From contig DATCKN010000129.1 in NCBI GenBank assembly GCA_036562185.1, forward strand, positions 62,001 to 126,000: a stretch of 64,000 bases of DNA, read 5' to 3'. Numbering within the stretch: the first letter of the stretch is position 1; the number at the start of each line of letters is the position of its first letter. Under the pieces are notes generated by a model. It was not told where the DNA came from and did no database searches. It saw only the letters and a list, made by a program, of their open reading frames with translations. Source of the stretch: Thermoclostridium sp036562185. Lineage in GTDB: Bacteria > Bacillota > Clostridia > DSM-8532. A program made the position numbers and the translations under genes. Positions 17,143 to 26,063 of the stretch are shown here, piece after piece.

Positions 17143-18546
17143 TTACTGCCAGAAATTTTTCAATTTGAATCTTTTTTTCAGCAGTTTCCTTATATCCAGC
17201 AGTGCAGTATAGGTTGGAAGAATAAAAAGCGTTTCGCCCATATTAAGTGTACTAAGGGCAGAATCAAGCATTGCCGGGTTGTTTTTCTCAATTATTATGT
17301 GATCGGTAAAGATACCGGCATATTTTAAACGTACTGCCATATCTTCTGCACGGATACCCGATACATAAATTTTTGAAACCCGGTTTTGTATATTTTTAAG
17401 TGGTTCAAAATCAACATCGTAGAGCCAGGAAATATCTGTACCGTCAGCAGCATTGTCATTAATCATAAAACAAATAACAGAAGGTTTTTCCACAGTTGCA
17501 AGGTATTTTAAAACCTGGCTCAAACCTGTAGGGTTTTTAATTAAAATAACCTGGATGTTTTTCTCGCCTAAAGATATTGATTCCATACGGCCAAAGCCGC
17601 TTTCAAAAGTAGAAAGTGCTTTTGCCGTTCCTTCGTGGGAAAAACCGAGGGCTTCTGCAAAAGTGACCGCAGCCAGCGCATTATAGATATTATACATGCC
17701 TGGCAGGTTTATACGGGCCTGGAAGCTGCCGGAAGGAGTATTGAAAACCACTGCCGTAAACTCACTTGTCATAGCAGGTATCCTGACAACATGCACCAAT
17801 GGTTCGGGCCGTTTATAGCCGCATTCCGGACACCGGAAAAAACCCAGGTGGCTGTAAGTATGGTAAAGATACTCGTATTTCGTTTTGCAATAAATACAAT
17901 ATGAAGCATCACTGTTCGAAACTTCGCCGTTATCTTCTTCAGATTCGGGCAATTTGTCCATTCCATAGAAAATAACAGGGTTTTTCACATCCCTTCCCAA
18001 GGAAGCGCAGAGAGAATCGTCACCGTTAAGTATAAGTGTTGTATCGGGATTATTTAATATTCCTTCTTTAACAGCTTCTACAGTACTGTACAATTCACCG
18101 TACCTGTCAAGCTGGTCGCGGAAAAAATTTGTTACTACAAGGACCGCGGGATGAATATGTTTTGATGCAGCCCGGAAGGCCGCTTCGTCGACTTCCAGCA
18201 ACGCTGTATGGGACGTGGGTGTACCGTTGAATTTTACATCGGATATAAGTGTTGTTACCAGTCCGCTTATTAAATTAGCCCCGGACTTATTTGCTATATA
18301 TTTAATATGGTTTTCTTTAAGGATTTGTTCTATAATTCTGGAAGTAGTAGTTTTCCCGTTAGTACCTGTAACCATAATTATCCTGTATTTGGATCCAAGA
18401 ACCCGCAGAATATCAGGGCAGACGGAAATGGCCAGTTTTCCGGGAAAGCTTGTACCACCTGAACCCGTAATACGTAACAGGTATATAGCTAATTTGCCAA
18501 GGAAAAGCGCTGAATAAAAACGTATGGTATTTATTAACTTAACCAT
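17143..18546 (-). CDS. murT: Lipid II isoglutaminyl synthase, Mur-ligase-like subunit MurT
   Basis: 467 aa. The Mur ligase P-loop is GTNGKTT at 61-67. The central domain carries an inserted zinc ribbon, Cys217-Cys220 and Cys239-Cys242 (CIYC ... CPEC), a mark of MurT. The C-terminal domain is the DUF1727 type. With GatD it activates the alpha-carboxyl of D-Glu in lipid II and amidates it, on the cytoplasmic face of the membrane. The start ATG at 18546 has AAGGAG seven bases away. The first roughly 30 residues are hydrophobic and could contact the membrane. Confidence 0.93.
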   Translation of the reverse strand: MVKLINTIRFYSALFLGKLAIYLLRITGSGGTSFPGKLAISVCPDILRVLGSKYRIIMVTGTNGKTTTSRIIEQILKENHIKYIANKSGANLISGLVTTLISDVKFNGTPTSHTALLEVDEAAFRAASKHIHPAVLVVTNFFRDQLDRYGELYSTVEAVKEGILNNPDTTLILNGDDSLCASLGRDVKNPVIFYGMDKLPESEEDNGEVSNSDASYCIYCKTKYEYLYHTYSHLGFFRCPECGYKRPEPLVHVVRIPAMTSEFTAVVFNTPSGSFQARINLPGMYNIYNALAAVTFAEALGFSHEGTAKALSTFESGFGRMESISLGEKNIQVILIKNPTGLSQVLKYLATVEKPSVICFMINDNAADGTDISWLYDVDFEPLKNIQNRVSKIYVSGIRAEDMAVRLKYAGIFTDHIIIEKNNPAMLDSALSTLNMGETLFILPTYTALLDIRKLLKKRFKLKNFWQ

Positions 18547-18840
18547 TATTATGCTCCTTAATGCTTTAATACCTTAAATTGGGTTTACCTATAATTTTAA
18601 CCTGAATTTCCTGTTAATAAAACATCATGAACAGATGACCTAAACGAGAATATTAAACTGCATTTTTTCACAAATGTCAAATAAAACATTAAATAATATG
18701 GAAATTAGAATGTTTTTATTATACAATAAATCATAAATAGCATACAATATTGGGTCTTTTAGTTAAAAATGAAGTTCTTATTCTGATTACCGCGTATTTA
18801 AGCCGATACTTGGGACATCGTATACAGAGGGGGTTAAGAA
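18547..18840. promoter_or_regulatory. Divergent promoter region of murT and the ECF sigma operon
   Basis: A 294-bp AT-rich gap. On the plus strand TGAAGT at 18770-18775 and CGTATT at 18793-18798 (17-bp spacer) resemble the TGAAAC/CGTA pattern of SigW-type promoters, which would fit autoregulation of the downstream sigma factor. A second CGTATA lies near 18818 but has no matching -35. No clear sigma-A promoter for murT was picked out. Confidence 0.4.
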
Positions 18841-19461
18841 TTGGACGCAACAGAGAAAAAACTGATAGAGCTGTCTGTCAGTGGGGATATTGAAGCTTTC
18901 GAGACTCTGATTCAGTCCCATCAGAAAAGGGTATATAATATAGCATTAAGAATGACAAAAAATCATGAGGACGCTCAGGAACTTGCTCAGGATGCTATTG
19001 TTCGCGCCTTTACGTCAATTGGGAAGTTCAGGGGAGATTCCAGTTTTTCTACCTGGCTGTATAGAATAACTATGAATGTATGCACCGACTTTTTAAGAAA
19101 AAGAAACAAAGCCGTCGTGATTTCAATGGAACAGGGTGCAGTGGCAAATGACAGCCAACAGTCAATTCAAATTGAAGAAGAAGCTCCAGGTCCTGATGAG
19201 CTGGTTGAAAAAAATCAACTGAAAAAAATGGTAAGGGATGCGATGGACTCCCTGTCTGATGAACACAGGCAGGTTTTAATTCTCAGGGATATAATGGATC
19301 TGTCTTATAAAGAAATCGCGGATACCCTTAATGTAAATGAGGGAACAATAAAATCAAGAATAAACCGTGCCAGGTCAGGCTTGAAAAAGATTATTATGCA
19401 AAGGTCGGAACTTTTTCAGGATTATGTCGTCAAATATATCAGAAAGGGGGGAAATTCATGA
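18841..19461 (+). CDS. ECF-family RNA polymerase sigma factor (SigW-like)
   Basis: 206 aa with the two-domain ECF layout. Region 2 is at about 20-90 (RMTKNHEDAQELAQDAIVRAF and then FSTWLYRITMNVCTDFLRK). A linker of about 45 residues is followed by region 4 at about 130-185 (VLILRDIMDLSYKEIADTL, then NEGTIKSRINRAR). It would direct RNA polymerase to a small stress regulon. The start is TTG at 18841 with a GAGGGGG ribosome site seven bases upstream. Its stop overlaps the ATG of the anti-sigma gene (ATGA), so the two are translationally coupled. The signal is unknown; envelope stress is typical of the group. Confidence 0.93.
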   Translation: MDATEKKLIELSVSGDIEAFETLIQSHQKRVYNIALRMTKNHEDAQELAQDAIVRAFTSIGKFRGDSSFSTWLYRITMNVCTDFLRKRNKAVVISMEQGAVANDSQQSIQIEEEAPGPDELVEKNQLKKMVRDAMDSLSDEHRQVLILRDIMDLSYKEIADTLNVNEGTIKSRINRARSGLKKIIMQRSELFQDYVVKYIRKGGNS

Positions 19462-20396
19462 ACAGGTGTGAATATTGCTTGGAACATCTGTCTGCCTATA
19501 TTGATGGGGAAATGTCAGAAAGTGAAATGAAAGACATCGAAGAGCATCTGAAAGAGTGCGATTCATGTGCCCACGAATTTGACATACTGAAGACAATCGT
19601 TTCAACCTGTAGTGAATTGGAAGAAGAATTACCCGATGGATTTAGTTCCTCCCTGCATACCAGGCTTGAAAAAGCACGGGAAGATATGACGGCTGATAGA
19701 AACAGGAAAGGGAAAATCAAACTGTTTTCCCAAATAGCAGCAGGTTTTGTTATAGTGGTTACTCTTGGGTTTGCCATACGTTTGGGATTTTTCGATACCG
19801 GATCTACTCGCAACGGACTTGTTGCGGGCAAAAAATCTGCATCCGATGCTGCACCAATGGCTTTAGGGCCGTCTGTCGTTGAGTTTTCTGCTCCCAGAAT
19901 TGTCGGCCAGGAAGACAATAGAAGCGCCGGTGCAATTCGGGAAGATGCTGAAGATCCTCAGAAGCATAGTATTGCCCAAAGTATGGATAACATCCCGGAT
20001 GATATTAAAAATCAGGAAGATTCAGGAGTTATAGTACACTTTAAGGAGTCATCGGATAAAACAGCTATAACAGAAAAATATAATACTGAAATTACCATAT
20101 ACGTTGACGATATTGGCAAAGCAATTGAATCCATAATGGCTATAGATGAAAAAATCGGGAAATCCCGTGAAAGCAATACGGCTTACCTTGAGGATTATAT
20201 AAAGGCATACAGGGGCGGTACACGCAGTAATGTCGTTGAGTTAAAATTGGTTTATACCAGTGAAAAAGTTGAGAAATGTTTTATAAATGAAATACAGTCT
20301 GCTTTCCCTGATATTCAGGTTGATTCGGTTCCCTCCTCCGATAAAGGGCAGGATGAAGACGAATTTATAAAGATTATAATAGAAAAGAAAAATTAA
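19458..20396 (+). CDS. Membrane-anchored anti-sigma factor with N-terminal zinc finger
   Basis: 312 aa. The first 40 residues form a ZAS-type anti-sigma domain: CEYCLEHLSAYIDGEMS, then His30, Cys34 and Cys37 in HLKECDSC. One transmembrane segment is at about 90-110 (SQIAAGFVIVVTLGFAIRLG). The remaining roughly 200 residues would be outside the membrane. From about 195 onward they contain a beta-alpha repeat (TEITIYVDDIGKAIESIMAI, VELKLVYTSEKVEKCF) somewhat like DUF4349 sensor domains. It should hold the sigma factor at the membrane until a signal triggers release. Overlap of four bases with the sigma gene sets 1:1 expression. Confidence 0.85.
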   Translation: MNRCEYCLEHLSAYIDGEMSESEMKDIEEHLKECDSCAHEFDILKTIVSTCSELEEELPDGFSSSLHTRLEKAREDMTADRNRKGKIKLFSQIAAGFVIVVTLGFAIRLGFFDTGSTRNGLVAGKKSASDAAPMALGPSVVEFSAPRIVGQEDNRSAGAIREDAEDPQKHSIAQSMDNIPDDIKNQEDSGVIVHFKESSDKTAITEKYNTEITIYVDDIGKAIESIMAIDEKIGKSRESNTAYLEDYIKAYRGGTRSNVVELKLVYTSEKVEKCFINEIQSAFPDIQVDSVPSSDKGQDEDEFIKIIIEKKN

Positions 20397-20440
20397 CAAC
20401 ACCTTTCATCCGGTGCAAAAATAGTGTATTATTGTTATGA

Positions 20441-20462
20441 AACTCCTCCTTACGGAGGAGTT
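20441..20462 (+). terminator. Hairpin between the anti-sigma gene and polA
   Basis: AACTCCTCC at 20441-20449 pairs perfectly with GGAGGAGTT at 20454-20462 around TTAC. It lacks a T tract (CGGTTTGT follows), so it is a weak terminator or an mRNA processing barrier. Confidence 0.5.
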
Positions 20463-20522
20463 CGGTTTGTAGTATGGTGATTTAGCCCTGTTTATTTACG
20501 GGAAATTTACCGGGAGGGAAAA

Positions 20523-23219
20523 ATGAGTTCCAAGTTAATTTTAATAGATGGAAACAGTATTTTAAACCGCGGGTTTTATGCTCTTTCAGGACGTTCCATG
20601 CTGACTACGTCCACAGGCTTATATACCAATGCGGTTTTTGCTTTTGTAAATATACTGAATAAGTATGTTGAAGAGGAGAACCCGGATTATATCGCCGTGG
20701 CTTTTGATCTTAAGGCAAAGACATTTCGCCATAATATGTACGAGGGATATAAAGCGCAGAGAAAAGGCATGCCTGACGAACTCGCAATGCAGCTTCCTCT
20801 TGCGAAAGAGGTCCTTCGCGCAATGAACATCACAATAATTGAACAGGAAGGGTATGAAGCAGACGATATAATCGGCAGCCTTTCATTGAAGGCAGAAAAA
20901 GAGAATTTTGACGTTCTTATATTAACGGGTGACAGGGATTCTTTCCAGCTTATCAGCGACAGGACAAAAGTAATTCTGCCTTCAACAAAAGCAGGAAAGA
21001 CAGAGACAAATCTGTATGATAAACAGGCTATTATAGAAAAATACGGAGTTTTACCCCATCAACTGATTGATGTGAAAGGGCTTATGGGTGATTCTTCGGA
21101 TAACATTCCGGGTGTTCCGGGAATTGGTGAAAAAACTGCCTTAAGCCTTATTTCAGCATATGGAACGCTTGAAGGCGTATATGAGCATATTGATGAAATA
21201 AAACAGCCAAAACTTAAAGCATCTTTGATTGAATATAAGGAACAGGCCTTTTTAAGCCGCACTCTAGGCACCATTTTCAGGGAATTGGATTGCTGCGGTT
21301 CATTGGATGAAATAAAAAGAAAAGAAATAAACCGCATCGAGCTTTTAAATGTTTTCAGGAAACTTGAGTTTGAAAGCCTCATTACAAAAATGGATCTGTT
21401 ATCAGTCAATGAACAGGAGCTTCCCACCACGCTGAAGGAAATAGAAATAAATCATGTTTCAACAAAGGCCGAGCTGCTTAAGTGGGTTCCATACTTGCTG
21501 AAACAGAAAACTGTTGCCATTCTTCAGTTAATTGACAAGGAAGATTCTTTCAGTTTACATCTTTCAGGCCTGGCATTGTGCAATGAAGAAGAGGTATTCT
21601 ATTTTGAAACAGGCCATGAACTTCCTGAGAACTTAATTGCAACTGAGCTTAAAGAGCTGTGGCAGGACGGGAATATCCATAAAACGGGGCATAATATCAA
21701 AGAGTGGATTACCTGGCTGTTAAAGTATGGTGTTGAGTTTAACGGCCTTATCTTTGATACAATGATTGCCGAATACCTGATAGACTCTTTAAGGAGCAGT
21801 TACCCGATAACAAGCCTTTCCTACAAATACCTGACCCGCACTGTTCCGTCGATGGATGAACTTCTGGGAAAAGGAAAGGGATTGAAAAAGTACTCTGAAA
21901 TTTCTCCGGATATATTGGCTGAGTACAGCGGCCAAAACGTGAAAGCAATTTATGATTTGTGGCCGTTGCAGAAAAAAGCGCTTAAGGAGAATCAACAGGA
22001 AGATTTGTATAATAATATAGAACTGCCCCTTGTAACTGTTCTTGCCAGTATGGAATACCATGGTTTCAAGGTGGATGCAGCCAGACTTCGCGAATACGGT
22101 GAAGTTCTCTCATCCCGCATTGGTACTCTTGAAAAGGCAATTTATATGCTGGCAGGGGAAGAGTTTAACATTAACTCGCCAAAACAGCTCGGTGCCATAC
22201 TATTTGAAAAGTTAAACCTTCCGGTTGTGAAAAGCACTAAAACCGGATACTCCACTGATGTGGAGGTTCTGGAAGAGCTATACCACAAGCATGATATAAT
22301 ACCATGCATTATTGAATACCGCCAGCTTACCAAGCTTTACACAACGTATGCCGAAGGGCTTGAAAAAGTGATTAATCCTGTTACAGGAAAAATTCATTCC
22401 AGCTTCAACCAGACAGTAACTGCTACCGGCCGTATCAGCAGTACAGAACCGAATTTGCAGAATATTCCCATCCGCCATGAAATGGGAAGGGAAATACGGA
22501 AAGCTTTCATTCCGTCGGCAGAAAATGCCGTGTTTGTAGATGCAGATTACTCCCAGATAGAACTTCGGGTACTTGCCCATATAACCGGCGATGAAGCATT
22601 AATAAACGCTTTTGTTAACGGAGAAGATATCCATACCTCAACTGCGTCGCTGGTATTTGATGTGGATCGGGAAAATGTAACACCCGAACTTAGGAGAAGG
22701 GCTAAAGCCGTGAATTTCGGAATTGTATACGGCATCAGTGATTACGGCCTGTCAAGGGACCTGGGGATTACCCGGAAGGAAGCCAAACGGTATATCGACG
22801 GTTATTTTTTGAAGTATCCTAAAGTAAAGGAATATGTGGATGAGATTGTCCGAATAGGGCAGGAGCAGGGGTATGTTGAAACGATGTTCCACAGAAGAAG
22901 GTATCTTCCTGAACTGGCATCGAAGAATTTCCACCAGCGTTCGTTTGGCAAAAGGGTTGCAATGAATACACCCATCCAGGGGACTGCGGCAGATATAATA
23001 AAGATTGCAATGGTGAAGGTTTATAAGGCTCTTAAAGATTCCGGCCTTAAGTCCAGGCTGATTTTGCAGGTTCATGATGAACTGGTTGTTGAAACTTTTG
23101 ATGATGAACTTGAAACAGTCAAAAAACTTGTAAAAGAAAGCATGGAAGAGGCGGTTAAATTAAGTGTCCCCCTTACTGTTGACGTTTCTATAGGCCGGAA
23201 TTGGTATGAAGCATCATAA
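20523..23219 (+). CDS. polA: DNA polymerase I
   Basis: 898 aa. It fills gaps and removes RNA primers. Residues about 1-290 are the 5'-3' exonuclease (LILIDGNSILNRGFYAL, GYEADDIIG, TGDRDSFQLI). About 310-490 match the 3'-5' proofreading domain, but acidic residues expected there are absent: VAILQLIDKED replaces the DxE motif and GHNIKEW lacks the Asp. Proofreading is therefore probably inactive, as in Bacillus stearothermophilus Pol I. The polymerase follows with DADYSQIELRVLAH (motif A), RRRAKAVNFGIVYGIS (motif B) and QVHDELVVE (motif C). The start ATG has a GGGAGG ribosome site. coaE follows after 32 bp. Confidence 0.96.
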   Translation: MSSKLILIDGNSILNRGFYALSGRSMLTTSTGLYTNAVFAFVNILNKYVEEENPDYIAVAFDLKAKTFRHNMYEGYKAQRKGMPDELAMQLPLAKEVLRAMNITIIEQEGYEADDIIGSLSLKAEKENFDVLILTGDRDSFQLISDRTKVILPSTKAGKTETNLYDKQAIIEKYGVLPHQLIDVKGLMGDSSDNIPGVPGIGEKTALSLISAYGTLEGVYEHIDEIKQPKLKASLIEYKEQAFLSRTLGTIFRELDCCGSLDEIKRKEINRIELLNVFRKLEFESLITKMDLLSVNEQELPTTLKEIEINHVSTKAELLKWVPYLLKQKTVAILQLIDKEDSFSLHLSGLALCNEEEVFYFETGHELPENLIATELKELWQDGNIHKTGHNIKEWITWLLKYGVEFNGLIFDTMIAEYLIDSLRSSYPITSLSYKYLTRTVPSMDELLGKGKGLKKYSEISPDILAEYSGQNVKAIYDLWPLQKKALKENQQEDLYNNIELPLVTVLASMEYHGFKVDAARLREYGEVLSSRIGTLEKAIYMLAGEEFNINSPKQLGAILFEKLNLPVVKSTKTGYSTDVEVLEELYHKHDIIPCIIEYRQLTKLYTTYAEGLEKVINPVTGKIHSSFNQTVTATGRISSTEPNLQNIPIRHEMGREIRKAFIPSAENAVFVDADYSQIELRVLAHITGDEALINAFVNGEDIHTSTASLVFDVDRENVTPELRRRAKAVNFGIVYGISDYGLSRDLGITRKEAKRYIDGYFLKYPKVKEYVDEIVRIGQEQGYVETMFHRRRYLPELASKNFHQRSFGKRVAMNTPIQGTAADIIKIAMVKVYKALKDSGLKSRLILQVHDELVVETFDDELETVKKLVKESMEEAVKLSVPLTVDVSIGRNWYEAS

Positions 23220-23251
23220 AGACATACCGGAAGACAGAAAAGGTGAGGAAA

Positions 23252-23854
23252 ATGCTTACAATAGGACTTACAGGGGTAATTGGCTCGGGCAAAAGCACTG
23301 TTGCCCGCATTCTGCGGAAGTATGGCGCTGAGGTGATTTTTGCCGATGATATAGCAAAAGAAATAACAGAACCCGGTATGCCTGCATACAGGGAAATTAT
23401 TGAACACTTTGGCGACGGAATAATCGGAGAAGATAAAAGAATCAACAGGAAGAAGCTTGCCGGGATTGTTTTTTCAAACAATGCGGAATTACAGCGCTTA
23501 AACGAAATAACCCACTCAACCGTGGCAGAGGTAATAATAAAACTTGTTGACGAATACAGGAATTCAGGCAAGAAGCTAGTCGTTGTTGAAGCTATTGTTC
23601 CAATTGAACATGGCTTTCTTGATGTTGTGGATACCGTCTGGGTGGTATTGGCCAGCGAATCCGCAAGAATTGACCGGATTATGGAAAGAAGCGGCCTGAC
23701 ATATGAAGAAGCCAAAAAAAGAATCCAATCTCAAATGTCAGATGAAATGTATATATCAGTTGCCGACAAAATAATATATAACGATGGATCGTTAAAAGAA
23801 TTGGAAGAGAAAGTTTGGGGATTATTGAAAGATGAGAAATATAGCCCGACATAA
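23252..23854 (+). CDS. coaE: Dephospho-CoA kinase
   Basis: 200 aa. It catalyses the last step of CoA synthesis, phosphorylating the 3'-OH of dephospho-CoA. The Walker A loop GVIGSGKST is at 8-16. ADDIAKEITEPG, the HSTVAEVI lid region and VDTVWVVLASESARIDRIM are typical of CoaE. The start is ATG at 23252; a GTG at 23243 is in frame but is part of the AGGTGAGG ribosome site. It sits directly after polA, a common Firmicute order, and its 3' end overlaps the next gene by 23 bases. Confidence 0.94.
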   Translation: MLTIGLTGVIGSGKSTVARILRKYGAEVIFADDIAKEITEPGMPAYREIIEHFGDGIIGEDKRINRKKLAGIVFSNNAELQRLNEITHSTVAEVIIKLVDEYRNSGKKLVVVEAIVPIEHGFLDVVDTVWVVLASESARIDRIMERSGLTYEEAKKRIQSQMSDEMYISVADKIIYNDGSLKELEEKVWGLLKDEKYSPT

Positions 23855-24413
23855 AATAAGGCTTTCGTATATTTGCATAATTCTTCTTTTTTTTATTCTT
23901 ATTTTTGCCGTTGCTCCTAAAATATTAAAGAGCATGTTCCCAACCCCCCATTTGGATGTGGTTGAAAAGTATGCCAGAGACCATCAGGTAAAAATAACAA
24001 TGGTATATGCAGTAATGAAGGCAGAAAGCGGGTTCAGAGCCAATGTAGTGTCCCACAAAGGTGCAGTAGGGCTTATGCAAATAACCGAAGCAACCGGCAA
24101 ATGGATAGCATCTGAGTTGGGAATAACCGAATATACAACTGATAAGCTTAACGATCCTGAGTTAAATATCAGGTTAGGCTGCTGGTACTTGTCGTATTTG
24201 ATTAAACGGTTCGATGGCAACACCGAACTGGCGCTTGCAGCATATAACGCAGGGGAAGGCACTGTCAGCAGATGGATAGATTCTGATACCATCGGATGGG
24301 AAGATTCCAGGATTAAATCCTTGCCATATAAAGAGACAGAAAAATACCTTGTCCGTGTAAACAGAATTTATTTTGTATACAAAACTCTTTACCCCGAACT
24401 GGATTCGTGGTAA
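23832..24413 (+). CDS. Membrane-anchored soluble-lytic-transglycosylase-type (SLT) protein
   Basis: 193 aa. A single N-terminal hydrophobic segment (about 11-30, LSYICIILLFFILIFAVAP) acts as signal anchor. Residues about 45-180 form an SLT domain. The catalytic glutamate is Glu65 in VMKAESGFRA, followed by SHKGAVGLMQIT and AAYNAGEGTV. It cleaves the MurNAc-GlcNAc link of peptidoglycan outside the cell with formation of anhydro-muropeptides. The start lies inside coaE (23-base overlap) with AAGATGAG just before, suggesting translational coupling. The cluster polA-coaE-SLT is a familiar clostridial arrangement. Confidence 0.92.
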   Translation: MRNIARHKIRLSYICIILLFFILIFAVAPKILKSMFPTPHLDVVEKYARDHQVKITMVYAVMKAESGFRANVVSHKGAVGLMQITEATGKWIASELGITEYTTDKLNDPELNIRLGCWYLSYLIKRFDGNTELALAAYNAGEGTVSRWIDSDTIGWEDSRIKSLPYKETEKYLVRVNRIYFVYKTLYPELDSW

Positions 24414-24461
24414 ACTTTGCTTGTTGAGGGATATTTTTAGCAATAATATCTGGAGGTTCGT

Positions 24462-24764
24462 ATGAACACCGCGATCTTTGAATGGGATTTGGTGTATCCC
24501 ACCAATAATCTGTTTAATCCTGGCAGTGTCCGTATATCAGTGATGAATCCCGACATGGAGGGCAGGCTGTCCCTTTTGATATCGCCCGGAACGGAACATA
24601 ATCCGTTGGATTATGCTGACAAAATAATTGAGACTATCCAGTCGGGCATATTTAACAGAATACACATTGATATCAGAAACCATGGTATTTTCTTTTTTAA
24701 AGCAGATAATAGTAAATACATAAAACTTGTTTACGAGGATGGAGAACCCCGGATTGTGTCATAA
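24462..24764 (+). CDS. Hypothetical protein (100 aa)
   Basis: I do not recognise this family. It has a good ribosome site (TGGAGG, seven bases from the ATG) and coding-like composition. The protein is soluble, without signal peptide or cysteines. It alternates beta-strand-like stretches (FEWDLVYP, SVRISVMN, GRLSLLISPG, RIHIDIRNHGIFFFK, KYIKLVYEDGEP) and a helix (YADKIIETIQSGIF), so a small alpha/beta fold is likely. It lies 48 bp after the SLT gene on the same strand and may be the last gene of that operon. Confidence 0.7.
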   Translation: MNTAIFEWDLVYPTNNLFNPGSVRISVMNPDMEGRLSLLISPGTEHNPLDYADKIIETIQSGIFNRIHIDIRNHGIFFFKADNSKYIKLVYEDGEPRIVS

Positions 24765-24802
24765 TAAAACTGCATAATTACAGTTTAGCGGGAAATTTAT
24801 CC

Positions 24803-24830
24803 TTGATTTTATTTTGTGGTCTGATAAAAT
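24803..24830 (+). promoter_or_regulatory. Candidate promoter for fba
   Basis: TTGATT at 24803-24808 and TAAAAT at 24825-24830 with a 16-bp spacer, about 80 bp upstream of the aldolase start. Confidence 0.45.
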
Positions 24831-24914
24831 TAATATGATAATTTTGTAACAAACTTAAATCAAATGTTTAGGTTTGCTATCTTATATTTTTGAAATAGAT
24901 GGGAGTGAATGGAA

Positions 24915-25844
24915 GTGCCATTAGTTACAACAAAAGAAATGTTTAAAAAAGCATATGAAGGAGGCTACGCTATAGGTGCCTTCAATGTCAATAACATGGA
25001 AATAATTCAGGGAATTACCGAAGCAGCAAAAGAAGTTAATGCTCCATTAATTCTGCAGGTATCAGCAGGTGCACGCAAATACGCAAACCATACCTATCTT
25101 ATGAAATTAATCGAAGCTGCTACAATTGAAACAAATCTTCCTATTGCTGTACACCTTGACCACGGCGATTCATTTGAACTTTGCAAATCCTGTATAGATG
25201 GTGGATTTACATCGGTAATGATAGATGCCTCACATCTTCCTTTCGAAGAAAACATTAAGCTGACAAAGCAGGTTGTGGACTACGCCCATCCGAGAGGTGT
25301 TGTTGTAGAAGCTGAATTAGGGCGTCTGTCGGGTGTTGAGGATGAAGTTAAGGTATCCGAAGAGGAAGCAATTTACACAGATCCTAAGGAAGTTGAAGAG
25401 TTTGTTGAGCGTACCGGTGTTGATTCTCTGGCTATAGCAATCGGAACCAGCCATGGTGCATATAAGTTTAAGGGTGAAGCAAAACTTCGTTTTGATATCC
25501 TCGAAGAAGTGCAGAGAAGGCTTCCGGGCTTCCCAATTGTTCTGCATGGCGCGTCATCGGTTATTCCTGAATACGTGGAAACCATTAATAAATATGGTGG
25601 TCAGATGCCGGGTGCAAAAGGTGTTCCGGAAGATATGCTCCGCAAGGCTGCTTCAATGGCAGTTTGCAAGATTAATATCGATTCCGACCTTCGCCTTGCA
25701 ATGACTGCAACCATTCGTAAAGTGTTTGCAGAAAACCCGGGCGAATTCGATCCAAGAAAATACCTTGGCCCAGCCAGAGAAGAAATTAAGAAGCTTGTTA
25801 AGCATAAACTGATTAACGTTCTTGGCTGTGCAGGAAAGGCATAA
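24915..25844 (+). CDS. fba: Class II fructose-1,6-bisphosphate aldolase
   Basis: 309 aa. A zinc-dependent TIM-barrel aldolase that splits fructose-1,6-bisphosphate into DHAP and glyceraldehyde-3-phosphate in glycolysis. Signatures are the zinc site VHLDHGDSFELC, AELGRLSGVEDEV with the catalytic loop, GTSHGAYKF with another zinc His, and VLHGASSV. The N-terminus MPLVTTKEMFKKAYEGGYAIGAFN is characteristic. A GTG start at 24915 is preferred because GGGAG at 24901-24905 is nine bases away. An ATG at 24909 is only three bases from that site. It is a single gene with its own promoter and a strong terminator. Confidence 0.93.
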   Translation: MPLVTTKEMFKKAYEGGYAIGAFNVNNMEIIQGITEAAKEVNAPLILQVSAGARKYANHTYLMKLIEAATIETNLPIAVHLDHGDSFELCKSCIDGGFTSVMIDASHLPFEENIKLTKQVVDYAHPRGVVVEAELGRLSGVEDEVKVSEEEAIYTDPKEVEEFVERTGVDSLAIAIGTSHGAYKFKGEAKLRFDILEEVQRRLPGFPIVLHGASSVIPEYVETINKYGGQMPGAKGVPEDMLRKAASMAVCKINIDSDLRLAMTATIRKVFAENPGEFDPRKYLGPAREEIKKLVKHKLINVLGCAGKA

Positions 25845-25875
25845 TTTAATACCACTTTGATAAGTATGGAAATTA

Positions 25876-25911
25876 AACGGCGCAGTTTAAAGGCTGCGCC
25901 GTTAATTTTTT
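25876..25911 (+). terminator. Terminator of fba
   Basis: AACGGCGCAG at 25876-25885 pairs perfectly with CTGCGCCGTT at 25894-25903 around an 8-base loop, followed by AA and six T. Confidence 0.88.
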
Positions 25912-26063
25912 CTGTAGACCATCTTGGTCCGAACTCGTTCAGCAATTATGGTACACTCTTCGCAATACCGGTTGTTCTGTCCTTCCGAGCGCTGAAAAGA
26001 TGGCAGTCTGAACCTGTTTTCTTTTGGCTCTTTCGCCGCAAAAAGCTCTTTCTTTCGGCTAAT
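25902..26063 (-). pseudogene. Possible gene remnant with a CxxC motif
   Basis: On the minus strand a frame of 53 codons is open up to a TAA that abuts the fba terminator. It begins just after an in-frame stop and has no ATG, GTG or TTG until near its end. The translation looks protein-like: RKKELFAAKEPKENRF at the start, then NRYCEECTIIAERVRTKM near the end, with one CxxC pair and a basic tail. No ribosome site is visible. It could be the 3' end of a decayed gene or chance. I do not recognise a family. Confidence 0.25.
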
